In this document: one piece after another, positions 49,593 through 58,270 of the stretch | Layout of the letters: each line of letters opens with the position of its first letter | How positions within the stretch are numbered: position 1 is the stretch's first letter | Notes under the pieces: model-generated | Told to the model about the DNA's origin: nothing | The model's database searches: none | Seen by the model: the letters and a program-made list of their open reading frames with translations, nothing else | Program-made: the position numbers and the translations under genes | Source: Candidatus Bathyarchaeota archaeon A05DMB-2 | GTDB lineage: Archaea; Thermoproteota; Bathyarchaeia; Bathyarchaeales; Bathycorpusculaceae | Length of the DNA stretch: 64,000 nt | NCBI GenBank assembly: GCA_018475625.1 | Contig: JAAKEZ010000002.1 | Coordinates: 1-64,000 of the forward strand | Reading direction: 5' to 3'

Positions 49593-50863
49593 GCTTTCGA
49601 AGCCTCCAGTTCTTGCGGGTCAGTTATTCGTCCAGTCACGGCGGAAGCCGCCACAGTGGCTGGAGACGCCAAGTAAACGTTGGCTTGGGTGCTGCCCATC
49701 CTGCCGATGAAGTTGCGGTTGGAAGTGCTGACGCATATTTCGCCAGGCGCTAGTAAACCGATGTGCCCGCCCAAGCAGGGTCCACATGTTGAGCCGCACA
49801 CCAGAGCGCCAGCGTCGGTGAAGATTTCTATCAAGCCCTCGTTCAGCGCTTGGCGGTACACTTCCTGCGAAGCGGGAATCACCAGTGTTCGCACGCCGTC
49901 TTTGACCTGTTTGCCTTTCAGGATTTCCGCTGCCACCCGCAGGTCCTCGATTCTTCCGTTGGTGCATGAGCCGATGAAGGCTTGGTCTAACGTGACGTTG
50001 CTTAGTTCGCTGGCGGGTTTCACGTTGTCCACTTGTGATGGGCAAGCAACCTGTGGACCTAAACTGGTTACGTCAATGTGTACGGTTTTCTCGTATGTGG
50101 CGTCGGGGTCGCTTATCAGTGATTCGAACGGCGGCAACATTTTGGTGGTTCTTCCTTTCAGGAATTCTCGGGTGGTTTCGTCTGGTTCTACAATGCCGTT
50201 TTTAGCGCCCATCTCCACGGTCATGTTGCACAGCGTCATCCTGCCCGCTATGCTCATCGCGCGTATGGTTGGACCCCTGAACTCGACGCATTTGTATATG
50301 GCGCCGCCCGCGCCTAGTTTGCCAATTACATGCAGAATCAAGTCTTTGGGCGCGGTGTACTTTCTGAATTTACCTTCAACGTTCACTCTTATGGCGCTGG
50401 GGACTTTCAGCCAGATTTTGCCAGTGGCGAACACTGCTGCGGCTTCAGTTGACCCGATACCAGTGGCGAAGGCTCCGAAAGCTCCGTAAGTGCAAGTATG
50501 TGAATCAGCACCTACTATGACGGTGCCTGGCAGTACGTGTCCTTTCTCGGGCATGACTTGGTGGCAGATGCCGCCCTTGCCTACGTCGTAGAGGCGGATT
50601 CCCTGTTCTTTGGCGAATTGGCGCATCATCTTGTGCAGTTCGGCTGCTTTGACGGATTCGGCTGGCACCTGATGGTCCAAGATTATCACTGCTTTTTGGT
50701 TGTCCCAGACTTTTTCGACGCCTATGCGCCTGAACGCTTCGACAGCCAACGGTCCGGTCAGGTCGTGAACCATAATCATGTCAACGTTGGCGTCTACGAT
50801 TTCTCCAGGGCTTACGCTGGGTTTTCCTGATGCTTTTGCCAGGATTTTTTCAGTTATGTTCAT
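49589..50863 (-). CDS. leuC: 3-isopropylmalate dehydratase large subunit
   Basis: 424 residues. Aconitase-family [4Fe-4S] enzyme: DANVDMIMVHDLTGPLAVEAFRRIG, GADSHTCTYGAFGAFATGIGSTE, and three cluster cysteines in GSCTNGRIEDLRVA and CGSTCGPCLGGHIGLL. Archaeal length (~420) rather than the longer bacterial form. It is 110 bases after ilvN; the gap holds a weak TATA-like CATTTAAGG but no evident leader ORF. Confidence 0.95.
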   Translation of the reverse strand: MNITEKILAKASGKPSVSPGEIVDANVDMIMVHDLTGPLAVEAFRRIGVEKVWDNQKAVIILDHQVPAESVKAAELHKMMRQFAKEQGIRLYDVGKGGICHQVMPEKGHVLPGTVIVGADSHTCTYGAFGAFATGIGSTEAAAVFATGKIWLKVPSAIRVNVEGKFRKYTAPKDLILHVIGKLGAGGAIYKCVEFRGPTIRAMSIAGRMTLCNMTVEMGAKNGIVEPDETTREFLKGRTTKMLPPFESLISDPDATYEKTVHIDVTSLGPQVACPSQVDNVKPASELSNVTLDQAFIGSCTNGRIEDLRVAAEILKGKQVKDGVRTLVIPASQEVYRQALNEGLIEIFTDAGALVCGSTCGPCLGGHIGLLAPGEICVSTSNRNFIGRMGSTQANVYLASPATVAASAVTGRITDPQELEASKA

Positions 50864-50973
50864 GCGTTTTGCCTCTTTCTAAATTATCCTTAAATGATGA
50901 AACGAGGTATGTCTTGGCTCGGGTTTCCGATTTGCCGTCGAGGAAGTTAAGGTTTCCGCCTCGGTTCCGCGTT

Positions 50974-51492
50974 TTACTCGTCGATTCTGATTGATTTTAC
51001 TCCGCGGGAGAGCGCTGTTAACCCTGTCCTCGCGAGTTCGATTATCCCGTATGTCCTCATGAGGTTGAGGAACGCGTCCACCTTGTCAGGGGTTCCTGTT
51101 ATCTCGACCATGAGAGACTCCGGTGAAACATCGACGACGCGTCCGCGGAACACCTCGACGCAGTTGATTATGTCACTGCGGCTTTTGACGTCGGGCACGC
51201 TGATTTTCACGAGCGCCAGTTCGCGTGTGACGATGGCGTCAGGTTCTAGCTGGTTGACTTTAATGACATCGATGAGTTTGTTCATTTGCTTAGTGATTTG
51301 TTCGAGGGTTTTTTCGTCGCCGCTGACGGTTATGGTCATGCGTGCCACGCCTTTTTGTTCGGTGTGTCCGACGGTGATGCTTTCGATGTTGTAGCCTCTG
51401 CGTCGGAACATATTGGATACGCTGTGGAGGACGCCTGGTTTGTTTTCGACGAGGGCTGCGATGACGGTGGTTTTCTTGTTTTGGTTTTCCAT
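50974..51492 (-). CDS. ilvN: Acetolactate synthase small (regulatory) subunit
   Basis: 172 residues. ACT domain at residues ~8-80 (VIAALVENKPGVLHSVSNMFRRRGYNIESITVGHTEQKGVARMTITVSGD), then the IlvN C-terminal domain (RELALVKISVPDVKSRSDIINCVEVFRGRVVDVS). It binds valine to inhibit IlvB. The ATG at 51492 has AGGTGA upstream and lies 2 bases after the IlvB stop; a GTG at 51504 is the alternative. Confidence 0.94.
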   Translation of the reverse strand: MENQNKKTTVIAALVENKPGVLHSVSNMFRRRGYNIESITVGHTEQKGVARMTITVSGDEKTLEQITKQMNKLIDVIKVNQLEPDAIVTRELALVKISVPDVKSRSDIINCVEVFRGRVVDVSPESLMVEITGTPDKVDAFLNLMRTYGIIELARTGLTALSRGVKSIRIDE

Positions 51493-51493
51493 T

Positions 51494-53200
51494 TTAGTAG
51501 TCACCTACCTGCTGGTTTAAGCCGCATCCTGGCGGAATCATGGGGACGACGTCTTCTTCCATGCTGATGGGGACGTCGATGACGGTTGTGACTTTGCTTT
51601 TGATGGCGATTTGGACGGCTTTCTGGAATTCAGGGATGGTAGTAACGCGAAAGCCTTGGGCGCCGTAGGATTCGGCGAGTTTGACGAAGTCTGGGTAAGT
51701 GCCCAGTTTGGTAGCGATGTAGCGTCGCTTGTAGAACATGCGTTGCCACTGGGCAACCATGCCGAGGACGCCGTTGTTGAGGACTATGACGGTGACTGGG
51801 ATTTCTTCGATGACGCTGCACGCCAACTCCTGCTCGGTCATGATAAAGCTGCCGTCGCCTGCTATGTCCACCACCACGCGGTCTGGGCAGGCGGTTTTGG
51901 CGCCGATGGCTGCGGGGAATCCGAAACCCATGGTTCCTAAGCCTCCGCTGCTGATGAACGTGCGCGGTTTTAGGGCTTTAAAGTATAGGGCTGCCCACAT
52001 CTGGTTCTGTCCGACTTCGGTGGTGACGATGGCGCTGTCTGGTAACAGTTTCCGCAGAGTTTGCAGTAACGATTTGGGCTTAAATTCCTTGTTTTCGTTT
52101 GGCGGATTCAACTGTGCCCTAGCTTCCTCCAAGCGCTTCATCCACGGGTTATCAGGCTTCCGCTTGGCTTGCTTGATTAAACGCTCATAGATGGCAGCTA
52201 GGGATTTTTTGGCGTCGGCGACTATGGGAATATCAACGTCAATATTTTTGCCGATTTCCGCGGCGTCTATATCGATATGAATCTTTTTAGCTTCGGGACA
52301 GAACGTGTCCAAGTTTCCCGTGGCTCGATCGCTGAAGCGCGTGCCCACCGCAAGCATCACGTCCGCCTCCAACAGCAGCTTGTTGGCAAGTGGATTGCCA
52401 TGCATGCCGATAGTGCCTACGCTCAGTGGATGGATTTCTGGGAAAGCTCCTTTACCCATAAACGTGGTAGCGACCGGAGCCAGCAGCAGCTCCGCCACGG
52501 TTAACAGTTCATCTGCAGCGTTGGCGGATATGACCCCGCCGCCTGCCAAGATTATCGGGCGCTCAGCGTCTGCGAGGCACTCGGCGGCTTTGCGTATCTG
52601 CAGCGGATGAGGGGTGATGGTTGGGTTGTAGCCGCGAATGTCTATGTGGCTGGTGAATTCGACGTTGGCAGTATCTGTCTGTATGTTTTTTGGGAAGTCA
52701 ATGAGGACTGGCCCTGGTCTTCCAGTGGTGGCAATGTAGAAGGCGGTGCTTATGGTTTTTGGGATTTCTGCGACTGAACTTAGCTGACAGTTGTACTTGG
52801 TGATTGGTGTTGTGATGCCTATGATGTCTGCTTCTTGGAAGGCGTCGCGCCCTATCATGTAACTGGAGTTTTTGGCTACGCTGGGAACCTGCCCTGTTAA
52901 CGCTATAATGGGCGAAGAGTCCATGTATGCGTTAGCTATGCCCGTTACTAGGTTCGTTGCGCCTGGTCCGCTGGTGGCGAAGCACACGCCAGGTCGTCCA
53001 GACGCTCGTGCGTAGCCGTCGGCTGCGTGGGCTGCCCCTTGCTCATGGCGCGCGAGTATATGCCTTATTCCTGAGTGGGTGCATAGTGCATCATAGACTG
53101 GCAGTATTGCTCCGCCTAGGATGCCGAAGACATGTTTGACTCCTTGTCGTTCAAGGGATTCTAGTAGCGCGTTTGCGCCGTTCATTTTCGCTGTTGCCAT
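51494..53200 (-). CDS. ilvB: Acetolactate synthase large (catalytic) subunit
   Basis: 568 residues. ThDP enzyme: catalytic Glu in RHEQGAAHAADGYARASGRPGV, central FAD-binding-like domain with PHPLQIRKAAECLADAERPIILAGGG, and the ThDP/Mg2+ motif GDGSFIMTEQELACSVIEEIPVTVIVLNN. It forms acetolactate or acetohydroxybutyrate, the first step of Val/Leu/Ile synthesis. First gene of a seven-gene operon with a long 5' leader. ATG preceded by AAGGAGCATAAGG. Confidence 0.96.
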   Translation of the reverse strand: MATAKMNGANALLESLERQGVKHVFGILGGAILPVYDALCTHSGIRHILARHEQGAAHAADGYARASGRPGVCFATSGPGATNLVTGIANAYMDSSPIIALTGQVPSVAKNSSYMIGRDAFQEADIIGITTPITKYNCQLSSVAEIPKTISTAFYIATTGRPGPVLIDFPKNIQTDTANVEFTSHIDIRGYNPTITPHPLQIRKAAECLADAERPIILAGGGVISANAADELLTVAELLLAPVATTFMGKGAFPEIHPLSVGTIGMHGNPLANKLLLEADVMLAVGTRFSDRATGNLDTFCPEAKKIHIDIDAAEIGKNIDVDIPIVADAKKSLAAIYERLIKQAKRKPDNPWMKRLEEARAQLNPPNENKEFKPKSLLQTLRKLLPDSAIVTTEVGQNQMWAALYFKALKPRTFISSGGLGTMGFGFPAAIGAKTACPDRVVVDIAGDGSFIMTEQELACSVIEEIPVTVIVLNNGVLGMVAQWQRMFYKRRYIATKLGTYPDFVKLAESYGAQGFRVTTIPEFQKAVQIAIKSKVTTVIDVPISMEEDVVPMIPPGCGLNQQVGDY

Positions 53201-53300
53201 TTTATTCCTTATGCTCCTTTATTGTTGGAAAATGACTTGGCACGTACCGTGAGTGATTAACGCTCGAGAATTTATTTCTAACTGTCACGGCGGCTTCAGA

Positions 53301-53345
53301 GTTGGGACTAAATAAAACAGTCTGTCGGTACCCGACAATCCCAAC
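53301..53345 (-). promoter_or_regulatory. Structured 5' leader of the ilv-leu operon
   Basis: On the minus strand GTTGGGA (53345-53339) pairs with TCCCAAC (53307-53301), seven pairs, enclosing a second hairpin TGTCGG/CCGACA (53337-53332 / 53328-53323) with a 3-base loop. Upstream, CGTGA/TCACG (53382-53386/53391-53395) is another small stem. The sequence CACGTACCGT occurs twice (53231-53240 and 53392-53401). The ~255-base leader is unusually long for an archaeal mRNA. Confidence 0.5.
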
Positions 53346-53431
53346 TATTGAGGTGACGATCCCTCATTCTTAATTTGCCTCCGTGAAACCTCACGTACCG
53401 TAAAGGATACACCCTGTACAAATAAAAACAT
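53345..53431 (-). CDS. Possible leader ORF of the ilv-leu operon
   Basis: A 28-codon frame begins MFLFVQGVSFTVREV; the first 15 residues include four Val and one Leu. Its TAG stop overlaps the first base of the 7-bp stem at 53345, the same layout as the aro leader. Branched-chain residues are only mildly enriched and no clear ribosome-binding site was seen, so this is a weak call. Confidence 0.25.
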   Translation of the reverse strand: MFLFVQGVSFTVREVSRRQIKNEGSSPQ

Positions 53432-53481
53432 TACGGTGTCCAAATCTTTGTTTTCAAACTCCGAATTCCCTTCATTCATTC

Positions 53482-53517
53482 CTTATATAGGGGAAGGGGT
53501 ATCTGCCTAGGCAGATA
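53482..53517 (-). promoter_or_regulatory. ilv-leu promoter with an 18-bp palindromic operator
   Basis: On the minus strand CCTATATAAGG (TATA at 53482-53489) predicts transcription start near 53456. Ten bases upstream of the TATA box is the perfect 18-bp palindrome TATCTGCCTAGGCAGATA (53500-53517), located where archaeal Lrp-type activators usually bind. The palindrome is certain; its role is inferred. Confidence 0.65.
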
Positions 53518-53672
53518 GAACTGAACCCGCGTATTTATAGCCTAATGGCGTTTCATTGCCGGAACGACAGAGGAGAGCGAGCACACTCCGAGCAACACGC
53601 CTTCGACGCTGTTTATAGCATTTATAGAGGGGCTATGGACTTCCGAGATAGCAGGCACGGCTTGGCACCACG
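53518..53672. other. Gap between polB and the ilv promoter
   Basis: No protein gene is seen. On the minus strand two further TATA-like boxes occur (CTATAAAT around 53619-53626 and GGCTATAAATAC around 53530-53541), which could drive a short RNA or an upstream ilv transcript. Nothing else supports a gene. Confidence 0.3.
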
Positions 53673-56366
53673 CTAACCCAGGAATCTTTCCAGCTTCGTC
53701 AAGCCAATGATTTCGTCAAAACTCAAACCCAACGCATCCAAAACCTGGTCAAACGTGCTGTGGAGATAAGCGATGTATTTGTCCACGTCAACCTCGTTCT
53801 TCATGGCTAACTCAACAGGCTTCACATGAGGCTCCCTCATTGTCTTCACGAAGCTTATCAAGTCTCCTGCTCTTATCTCAATCCCGCTTTCTTCCAGCAT
53901 CTTCGCGGCTTTAACGTGCTGCGGCGTAGTTTTCGTGTAACGGTGCAAATCATCTCCCAAAACCACGTGAAACGCAAGCTCATCCATGTTTTGCCATTCT
54001 CTTCTTTTCAGCAGCGTGTAACGTTCGCGAACAATGCTAGCGATATCTTTCTTCGCCGCTTCGAAATCCGCGGGATTCTTCACCCGCGCTAAACGTTCCT
54101 TCATCTGGTTAAACGCGTTCTTTATGAAAATGGGCACATGCTTTTTCTTACCCGTTAACCCCTTCACGTCAACGGTGCCATCCTCCAAAACTCCCAGATA
54201 ATTCTTCTTGCGGCTGCTGAAAACTGCGTAACGGTAAATTTTCTCCATGTCAATGCTCATCTTCAGCTCATGCTCGGTCCAGCGAACCAACTCTTCAACT
54301 TGCTCTTTCGACGGGTTCTTGAGGAAAAGGCTGTCCGTGTCTCCGTAAAGAACCTGAATGCCCAGTTGCTCAGCGCGACCAAGTATCTGGGTGATACTGT
54401 GCCTTCCAATGGCTGCCGTGGCTTCTGCGACTGGTGGGCAGTACAGGTCAAAGCTGTCGGCGCCGAACACGCCGTAACTCGCATTCAAAATAACCTTCAA
54501 CGCGCCTTGCGTGATTTTGTACCAGCTTCTGAGTTCAGCGGGCAACGCTTTGTCCTTGGCTTTCAGCTTGTACCACCGCACACGCAAATCCCTCAGCGAA
54601 CCAATCAGCAAGCTTTCTAACGCGCGTTCGCGGGTGCAGACCCAGTGGGTGGTTCCCGGCACGATGTTGCTTCGGCATTCGGGATGCGGGCAAAGTACGG
54701 ATTGGTAGCCGAGGTTCCACACTTTTATTATAGATGGGTACAGGCTTGGGAAATCCATGACGGCAACGTTGAAGTGCACGCCAGGTGTGGGTTCGACGAC
54801 TATTGCGCCTTTGTATTTTTTTCCTTTTATGATGGCTGTAGTTGTGGTTTTTCCCTTTTGCGCAAGTATATCCTCTGGGTTCGGGATGAGCATGTTTTTT
54901 TTGCGGTGTTCACGGTGCATGAAGTTGCGTATCCAGCGGCTTACGCCTTGACGGCTTACGTCTTCCATGGGCATGCTGCTGATTCGTGCCAAGACCAAAA
55001 TCAGCTTCATAGCTAACTCGTCCTCAGCACTGGTGAGTTTGAAGGTGATTTCTGAGTCTCTGAGGCAGTACTTGGCAAGTTCAGTGTAAGTTAGGTCTCC
55101 GAAGGCTTTCTCCAGTTTGATTTTTTCCACGCCGATAATAGCGCTACCAACGTCGTCCAGCGTCACGTCGCGGTAGCGGTTGCTGAAGGCGTAAATCTGG
55201 ATGGAACGGTTGAAGAAGAACTTGTACAGGTCGATATGGACTCCGTATCTTAGCAAGCACACGCGTCTGCCGACTTCTATGGGAATCTCGTTTCTTCGCA
55301 TACCGAGATTCAATGCGCGGTGCGTCAGGTAGCGCAGGTCAAAGTCATCGCCGTTAAACGTGATGACAAAGGGGTATTCCCAGAGCACTTCGAAGACGGC
55401 TTTGAGCAGTTTCTCTTCCGTATCATAATATTCGAGCTTCACGTCTGCTGGCAAGTGTTCGTTTCCTTCGCGGACACCTTCACGTTTGAGGAGCATCACT
55501 TTTTTCTGGTTGTCTGAGGTGTACACGGAGATGCAGATGACTGGGTATGCGGCTTCGCGTGGGTCTGGTACTCGTGTGGATATGGGCGCGTAAACTTCGA
55601 TGTCTATGGCTGCTCGGCGAAATTTGGGTGCTGGATACTCGAGCAGTCTTGCCCATTCTGTGAGATATTCGAGTTCTTTCGGAGTTGCTTCTGAGAAGGT
55701 GGTTTTCATTTGCTCAATGGTTTTTTCTGTTTCCGCTAGTATCGTGGGTGTTAGGTTTCCGTTTTTTACTTCGAAAATCATTCCTGGAAGGAATTGTTTG
55801 TCGTAGATGTAGCATTGGTAATATTTTATTCTAGCTTCCCAAACCTTAGCTTCTTCAACGCTTGCCATCGACGGCGAGATTTTGGGGAAATCTTCTGGAA
55901 TGATGTCGCGTATGGTGCCTTGGGGTTTGCCGCCGATGGCTAAAGGGTCATTTGCCACGATTTTTGTGACTTGCATTTTCCTGTCAAGCAGCGGGTTAAA
56001 TTTCACTGCCGTTTCAAGGTGGTCAAAGCCTGGATGAGTCATGAGTCGCTCAATTTTCTTCAGCTCGTACTCTGACAAGTTGGTGAGGCAGTAGGGCTTA
56101 TGCCCAGTGTTGTCGTACCAGAAGTAAATGTTGCCGCTTTCCGGCTCATACAGCTTGATTACAGCTTTTCTTTGGCGTCCCTCATAGCCTGCGGAAACAA
56201 AGTAAGATGGCGGCAAGTTCTCGGGAGCGACAGGTGGAAAAACGCGGCGTTGCCGTTCTCTTTTCTCCTGCTCGTTAATGGCGGTCGGCGGCGTTTCCGA
56301 TTTGGCCTCTGCTTTGACAGTTTTTTCAGGCGGTTGAGAGTAAAGGTCTAAGCTTTGCTGCGCCAT
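53673..56366 (-). CDS. polB: Family B DNA polymerase
   Basis: 897 residues. Exonuclease domain: Exo I RAAIDIEVYAP (~255), Exo II VITFNGDDFDLRYL (~335), Exo III KYCLRDSEIT (~440). Polymerase domain: motif A VMDFPSLYPSI (~545), motif B KVILNASYGVFGAD (~645), motif C YGDTDSLFL (~705); all catalytic Asp residues present. A cysteine group (CPHPECRS and a following C) lies after motif A. The N-terminus QQSLDLYS resembles a PCNA-interacting QxxLxxY motif. Residues 1-45 are otherwise disordered-looking. Single continuous frame, no intein. Confidence 0.95.
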   Translation of the reverse strand: MAQQSLDLYSQPPEKTVKAEAKSETPPTAINEQEKRERQRRVFPPVAPENLPPSYFVSAGYEGRQRKAVIKLYEPESGNIYFWYDNTGHKPYCLTNLSEYELKKIERLMTHPGFDHLETAVKFNPLLDRKMQVTKIVANDPLAIGGKPQGTIRDIIPEDFPKISPSMASVEEAKVWEARIKYYQCYIYDKQFLPGMIFEVKNGNLTPTILAETEKTIEQMKTTFSEATPKELEYLTEWARLLEYPAPKFRRAAIDIEVYAPISTRVPDPREAAYPVICISVYTSDNQKKVMLLKREGVREGNEHLPADVKLEYYDTEEKLLKAVFEVLWEYPFVITFNGDDFDLRYLTHRALNLGMRRNEIPIEVGRRVCLLRYGVHIDLYKFFFNRSIQIYAFSNRYRDVTLDDVGSAIIGVEKIKLEKAFGDLTYTELAKYCLRDSEITFKLTSAEDELAMKLILVLARISSMPMEDVSRQGVSRWIRNFMHREHRKKNMLIPNPEDILAQKGKTTTTAIIKGKKYKGAIVVEPTPGVHFNVAVMDFPSLYPSIIKVWNLGYQSVLCPHPECRSNIVPGTTHWVCTRERALESLLIGSLRDLRVRWYKLKAKDKALPAELRSWYKITQGALKVILNASYGVFGADSFDLYCPPVAEATAAIGRHSITQILGRAEQLGIQVLYGDTDSLFLKNPSKEQVEELVRWTEHELKMSIDMEKIYRYAVFSSRKKNYLGVLEDGTVDVKGLTGKKKHVPIFIKNAFNQMKERLARVKNPADFEAAKKDIASIVRERYTLLKRREWQNMDELAFHVVLGDDLHRYTKTTPQHVKAAKMLEESGIEIRAGDLISFVKTMREPHVKPVELAMKNEVDVDKYIAYLHSTFDQVLDALGLSFDEIIGLTKLERFLG

Positions 56367-56558
56367 CCTCGAGTCTTTCCTCGGCTACTTCTATGACGAG
56401 GCCAGACTAAAATGTTTGCTGACTCACCAAAAACCTATTTTCATTCACTGCGGTATGGCTGAAGCCATATTTTCAAGAAGTCAAGTATAATGGTACTCGC
56501 GGGTGCGATTCTTGATTTATATCCCCTATATAGCTTCAACTGCTTCTCGAAACAGGGA

Positions 56559-57228
56559 TTAGGTAGGAAAGGTTTGAACTCTGCTCTGAGAATTATACCC
56601 GCCCTTATTTGAAGGATCACAAGAAATGGGTGATTTTGGATTCGTGTCTTGCTGGCGAAAGGACTTCCGCTGATGACAGGGGTCATTTTTAGGCGTGACT
56701 TTTAGTCCGTGAGACTTTAACGGTTTCAGAATGCTTGGGCGGCTGAGTGTTGAAAGCAGCAGGTATCCTATTACTGCTATAGCGACGAAGCTGCTAATGG
56801 TTACGCTAACAATCAGCCCTGCCCACGCTGGATAAGCGCCGAGAATTTCCGGCGTCGGAAAGAACAGCCAAAGGTAGCCGCCAACGATCAAGCCTACGGG
56901 CAACGCGCCGATCACGCAAGCCAGCAAACGGCGCTTTCTTAAGCGCATTATCAGCTAAGCAGCAACCAAGTTAGCTATAGAACCGAAAATCACGTCTGTG
57001 CACCAAGAAAATAGTACGCGTCAGTCACAAAGCAGCCTAAGGTGACTCCGCCGATCCATGCCAGCCGAACCAAGCTGCCAAAGCTATCAAAGCGTCAGCC
57101 ACACGCAACTGGACTGGATCGGACATGAACACTATACTGCCCACAACAAAGGATTCAACAACGTTTATGACGATGTATAAAGCCGCAAAGACAGTAGTGG
57201 AATTTACATCTCGACTATCGAACTTCAC
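56559..57228 (-). pseudogene. Broken QueT-like transporter gene
   Basis: Three frames read in order make one QueT-family-like membrane protein. The first, to 57037, contains ALYIVINVVESFVVGSIVFMSD and PVQLRVADALIALAAWFGW. The second reads GGVTLGCFVTDAYYFLGA. The third reads DVIFGSIANLVAA, then an in-frame TAG, then RLRKRRLLACVIGALPVG and TISSFVAIAVIGYLLLST. Two single-base losses (near 57060 and 56998) and one stop codon (~56957) break it. QueT proteins import queuosine/archaeosine precursors. The start is taken as the GTG at 57228. Assembly error is possible for the frameshifts, less so for all three lesions. Confidence 0.6.
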
Positions 57229-57229
57229 A

Positions 57230-57320
57230 CCTCCTACACCGGGGTTTTTATGGCGGAACGGGTGGAGGCCCACCTACCCGCCATCTGCTTATGCACTTGC
57301 AAATAGCCCTATTAAACTTA
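57230..57320 (-). promoter_or_regulatory. Hairpin leader and promoter of the QueT-like gene
   Basis: A TATA-like TTTAAT (57311-57320 region, minus strand) precedes a two-part hairpin: GGCGG/CCGCC and GGTGG/CCACC between 57252 and 57282. Its loop-side CCTCC can also pair with the GGAGG at 57230-57234 next to the start codon. Structures like this often control translation. The pairing is seen; a ligand is speculation. Confidence 0.4.
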
Positions 57321-57379
57321 GTCTACAGCGGTTTGCTTAATGGACGCCACATCAAAGTGAAGCAGTATGCGGAAAACGA

Positions 57380-58252
57380 TTAGAAAAGCCCTGTGAGCAC
57401 GGCCATCATGGTGAACACCACAAAAATTATCGAGATTATAGCAACCACTTGGCGTTCAGTTAAGGGTCGTCGATAAGTTATAAGAGTAACTAAGCTTCGC
57501 CGATGGTCGGATACGAGTTTGCCACCTGCCATGGAGAGGCTTGCCCGTTTCTTCACGAAGAATATGGTTAAAAGTATCAAGGCTGAGTTGAAAACATAGG
57601 GAAGAATCGAAATCAAAAGGGTTGATTTCAAGTCTGTAATCACCGCGAACGAGGCTATCGTCATTCCTATGGCGAATGACCCGGTGTTCCCAACGAAGAT
57701 TTTTCCTTGAACATTCAACGCTGCAAGGATAAGCCACATGATTAATGGCCCAATCATAAGAATTTGGGCTGTTTGAGAAGCAATCGACGTCAGTCCAATT
57801 AGGACTATTGCGGGGCAGATTGTTTCTAAACCGTTAAGCCCGCCCAGCATGTTTACGGTGTTAGTGACTATCATTATGATTAAAGGAATTATCACAAAAT
57901 AGTATACGTCTGGGGGAGAAAACTGTAGCACCCCTATAAAAGGCAAGGTGATTGAAGTTCGTAAACCGTTCTCTATCGCCAAGTAGATGAGCGGCAAAGC
58001 CGCAATCAACGGCATGAATGCTTTGTAGCGCCATTTTAGGTCCATCCAGTCATCCAGCAGACCCATGAAGCCGCCGAACAGGATGCATACGGCGAAGGTT
58101 AGCGGCGATGAAACGCCATTTGGCGCGCTGCCGATGCCCATTAGGTAAACAAAGAAAAGGTAGATTATTGCGAATAGGACGTAAAAAACGCCCAGCCCAT
58201 TTGGAATTAAAGGATTTCCTGGCTTATGTTGGTCGGGAACTTTGGGAAACAA
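57380..58252 (-). CDS. UDP-sugar:dolichyl-phosphate sugar-1-phosphotransferase (GT4 / AglH-like)
   Basis: 290 residues, about eight membrane helices. Family 4 motifs: DQHKPGNPLIPNGLG, LLDDWMDLKWRYKAF (catalytic DD), NTVNMLGGLNGLE, and FVGNTGSFAIG. It probably starts lipid-linked oligosaccharide assembly by moving a HexNAc-1-phosphate onto dolichyl phosphate. The protein lacks the first helix that most relatives have before the HKP motif, and stop codons directly upstream prevent an extension. TTG start with GAGGAAG upstream. The aglB stop is 18 bases away, so the two genes are an operon. Confidence 0.88.
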   Translation of the reverse strand: MFPKVPDQHKPGNPLIPNGLGVFYVLFAIIYLFFVYLMGIGSAPNGVSSPLTFAVCILFGGFMGLLDDWMDLKWRYKAFMPLIAALPLIYLAIENGLRTSITLPFIGVLQFSPPDVYYFVIIPLIIMIVTNTVNMLGGLNGLETICPAIVLIGLTSIASQTAQILMIGPLIMWLILAALNVQGKIFVGNTGSFAIGMTIASFAVITDLKSTLLISILPYVFNSALILLTIFFVKKRASLSMAGGKLVSDHRRSLVTLITYRRPLTERQVVAIISIIFVVFTMMAVLTGLF

Positions 58253-58270
58253 CTTATCGCTTCCTCAGCA

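Noticed and set aside
56955-56959. In-frame TAG in the QueT-like gene as pyrrolysine readthrough
   Set aside because: The same gene also has two frameshifts, no pyrrolysine machinery is visible, and the residue position is not one where pyrrolysine is known.
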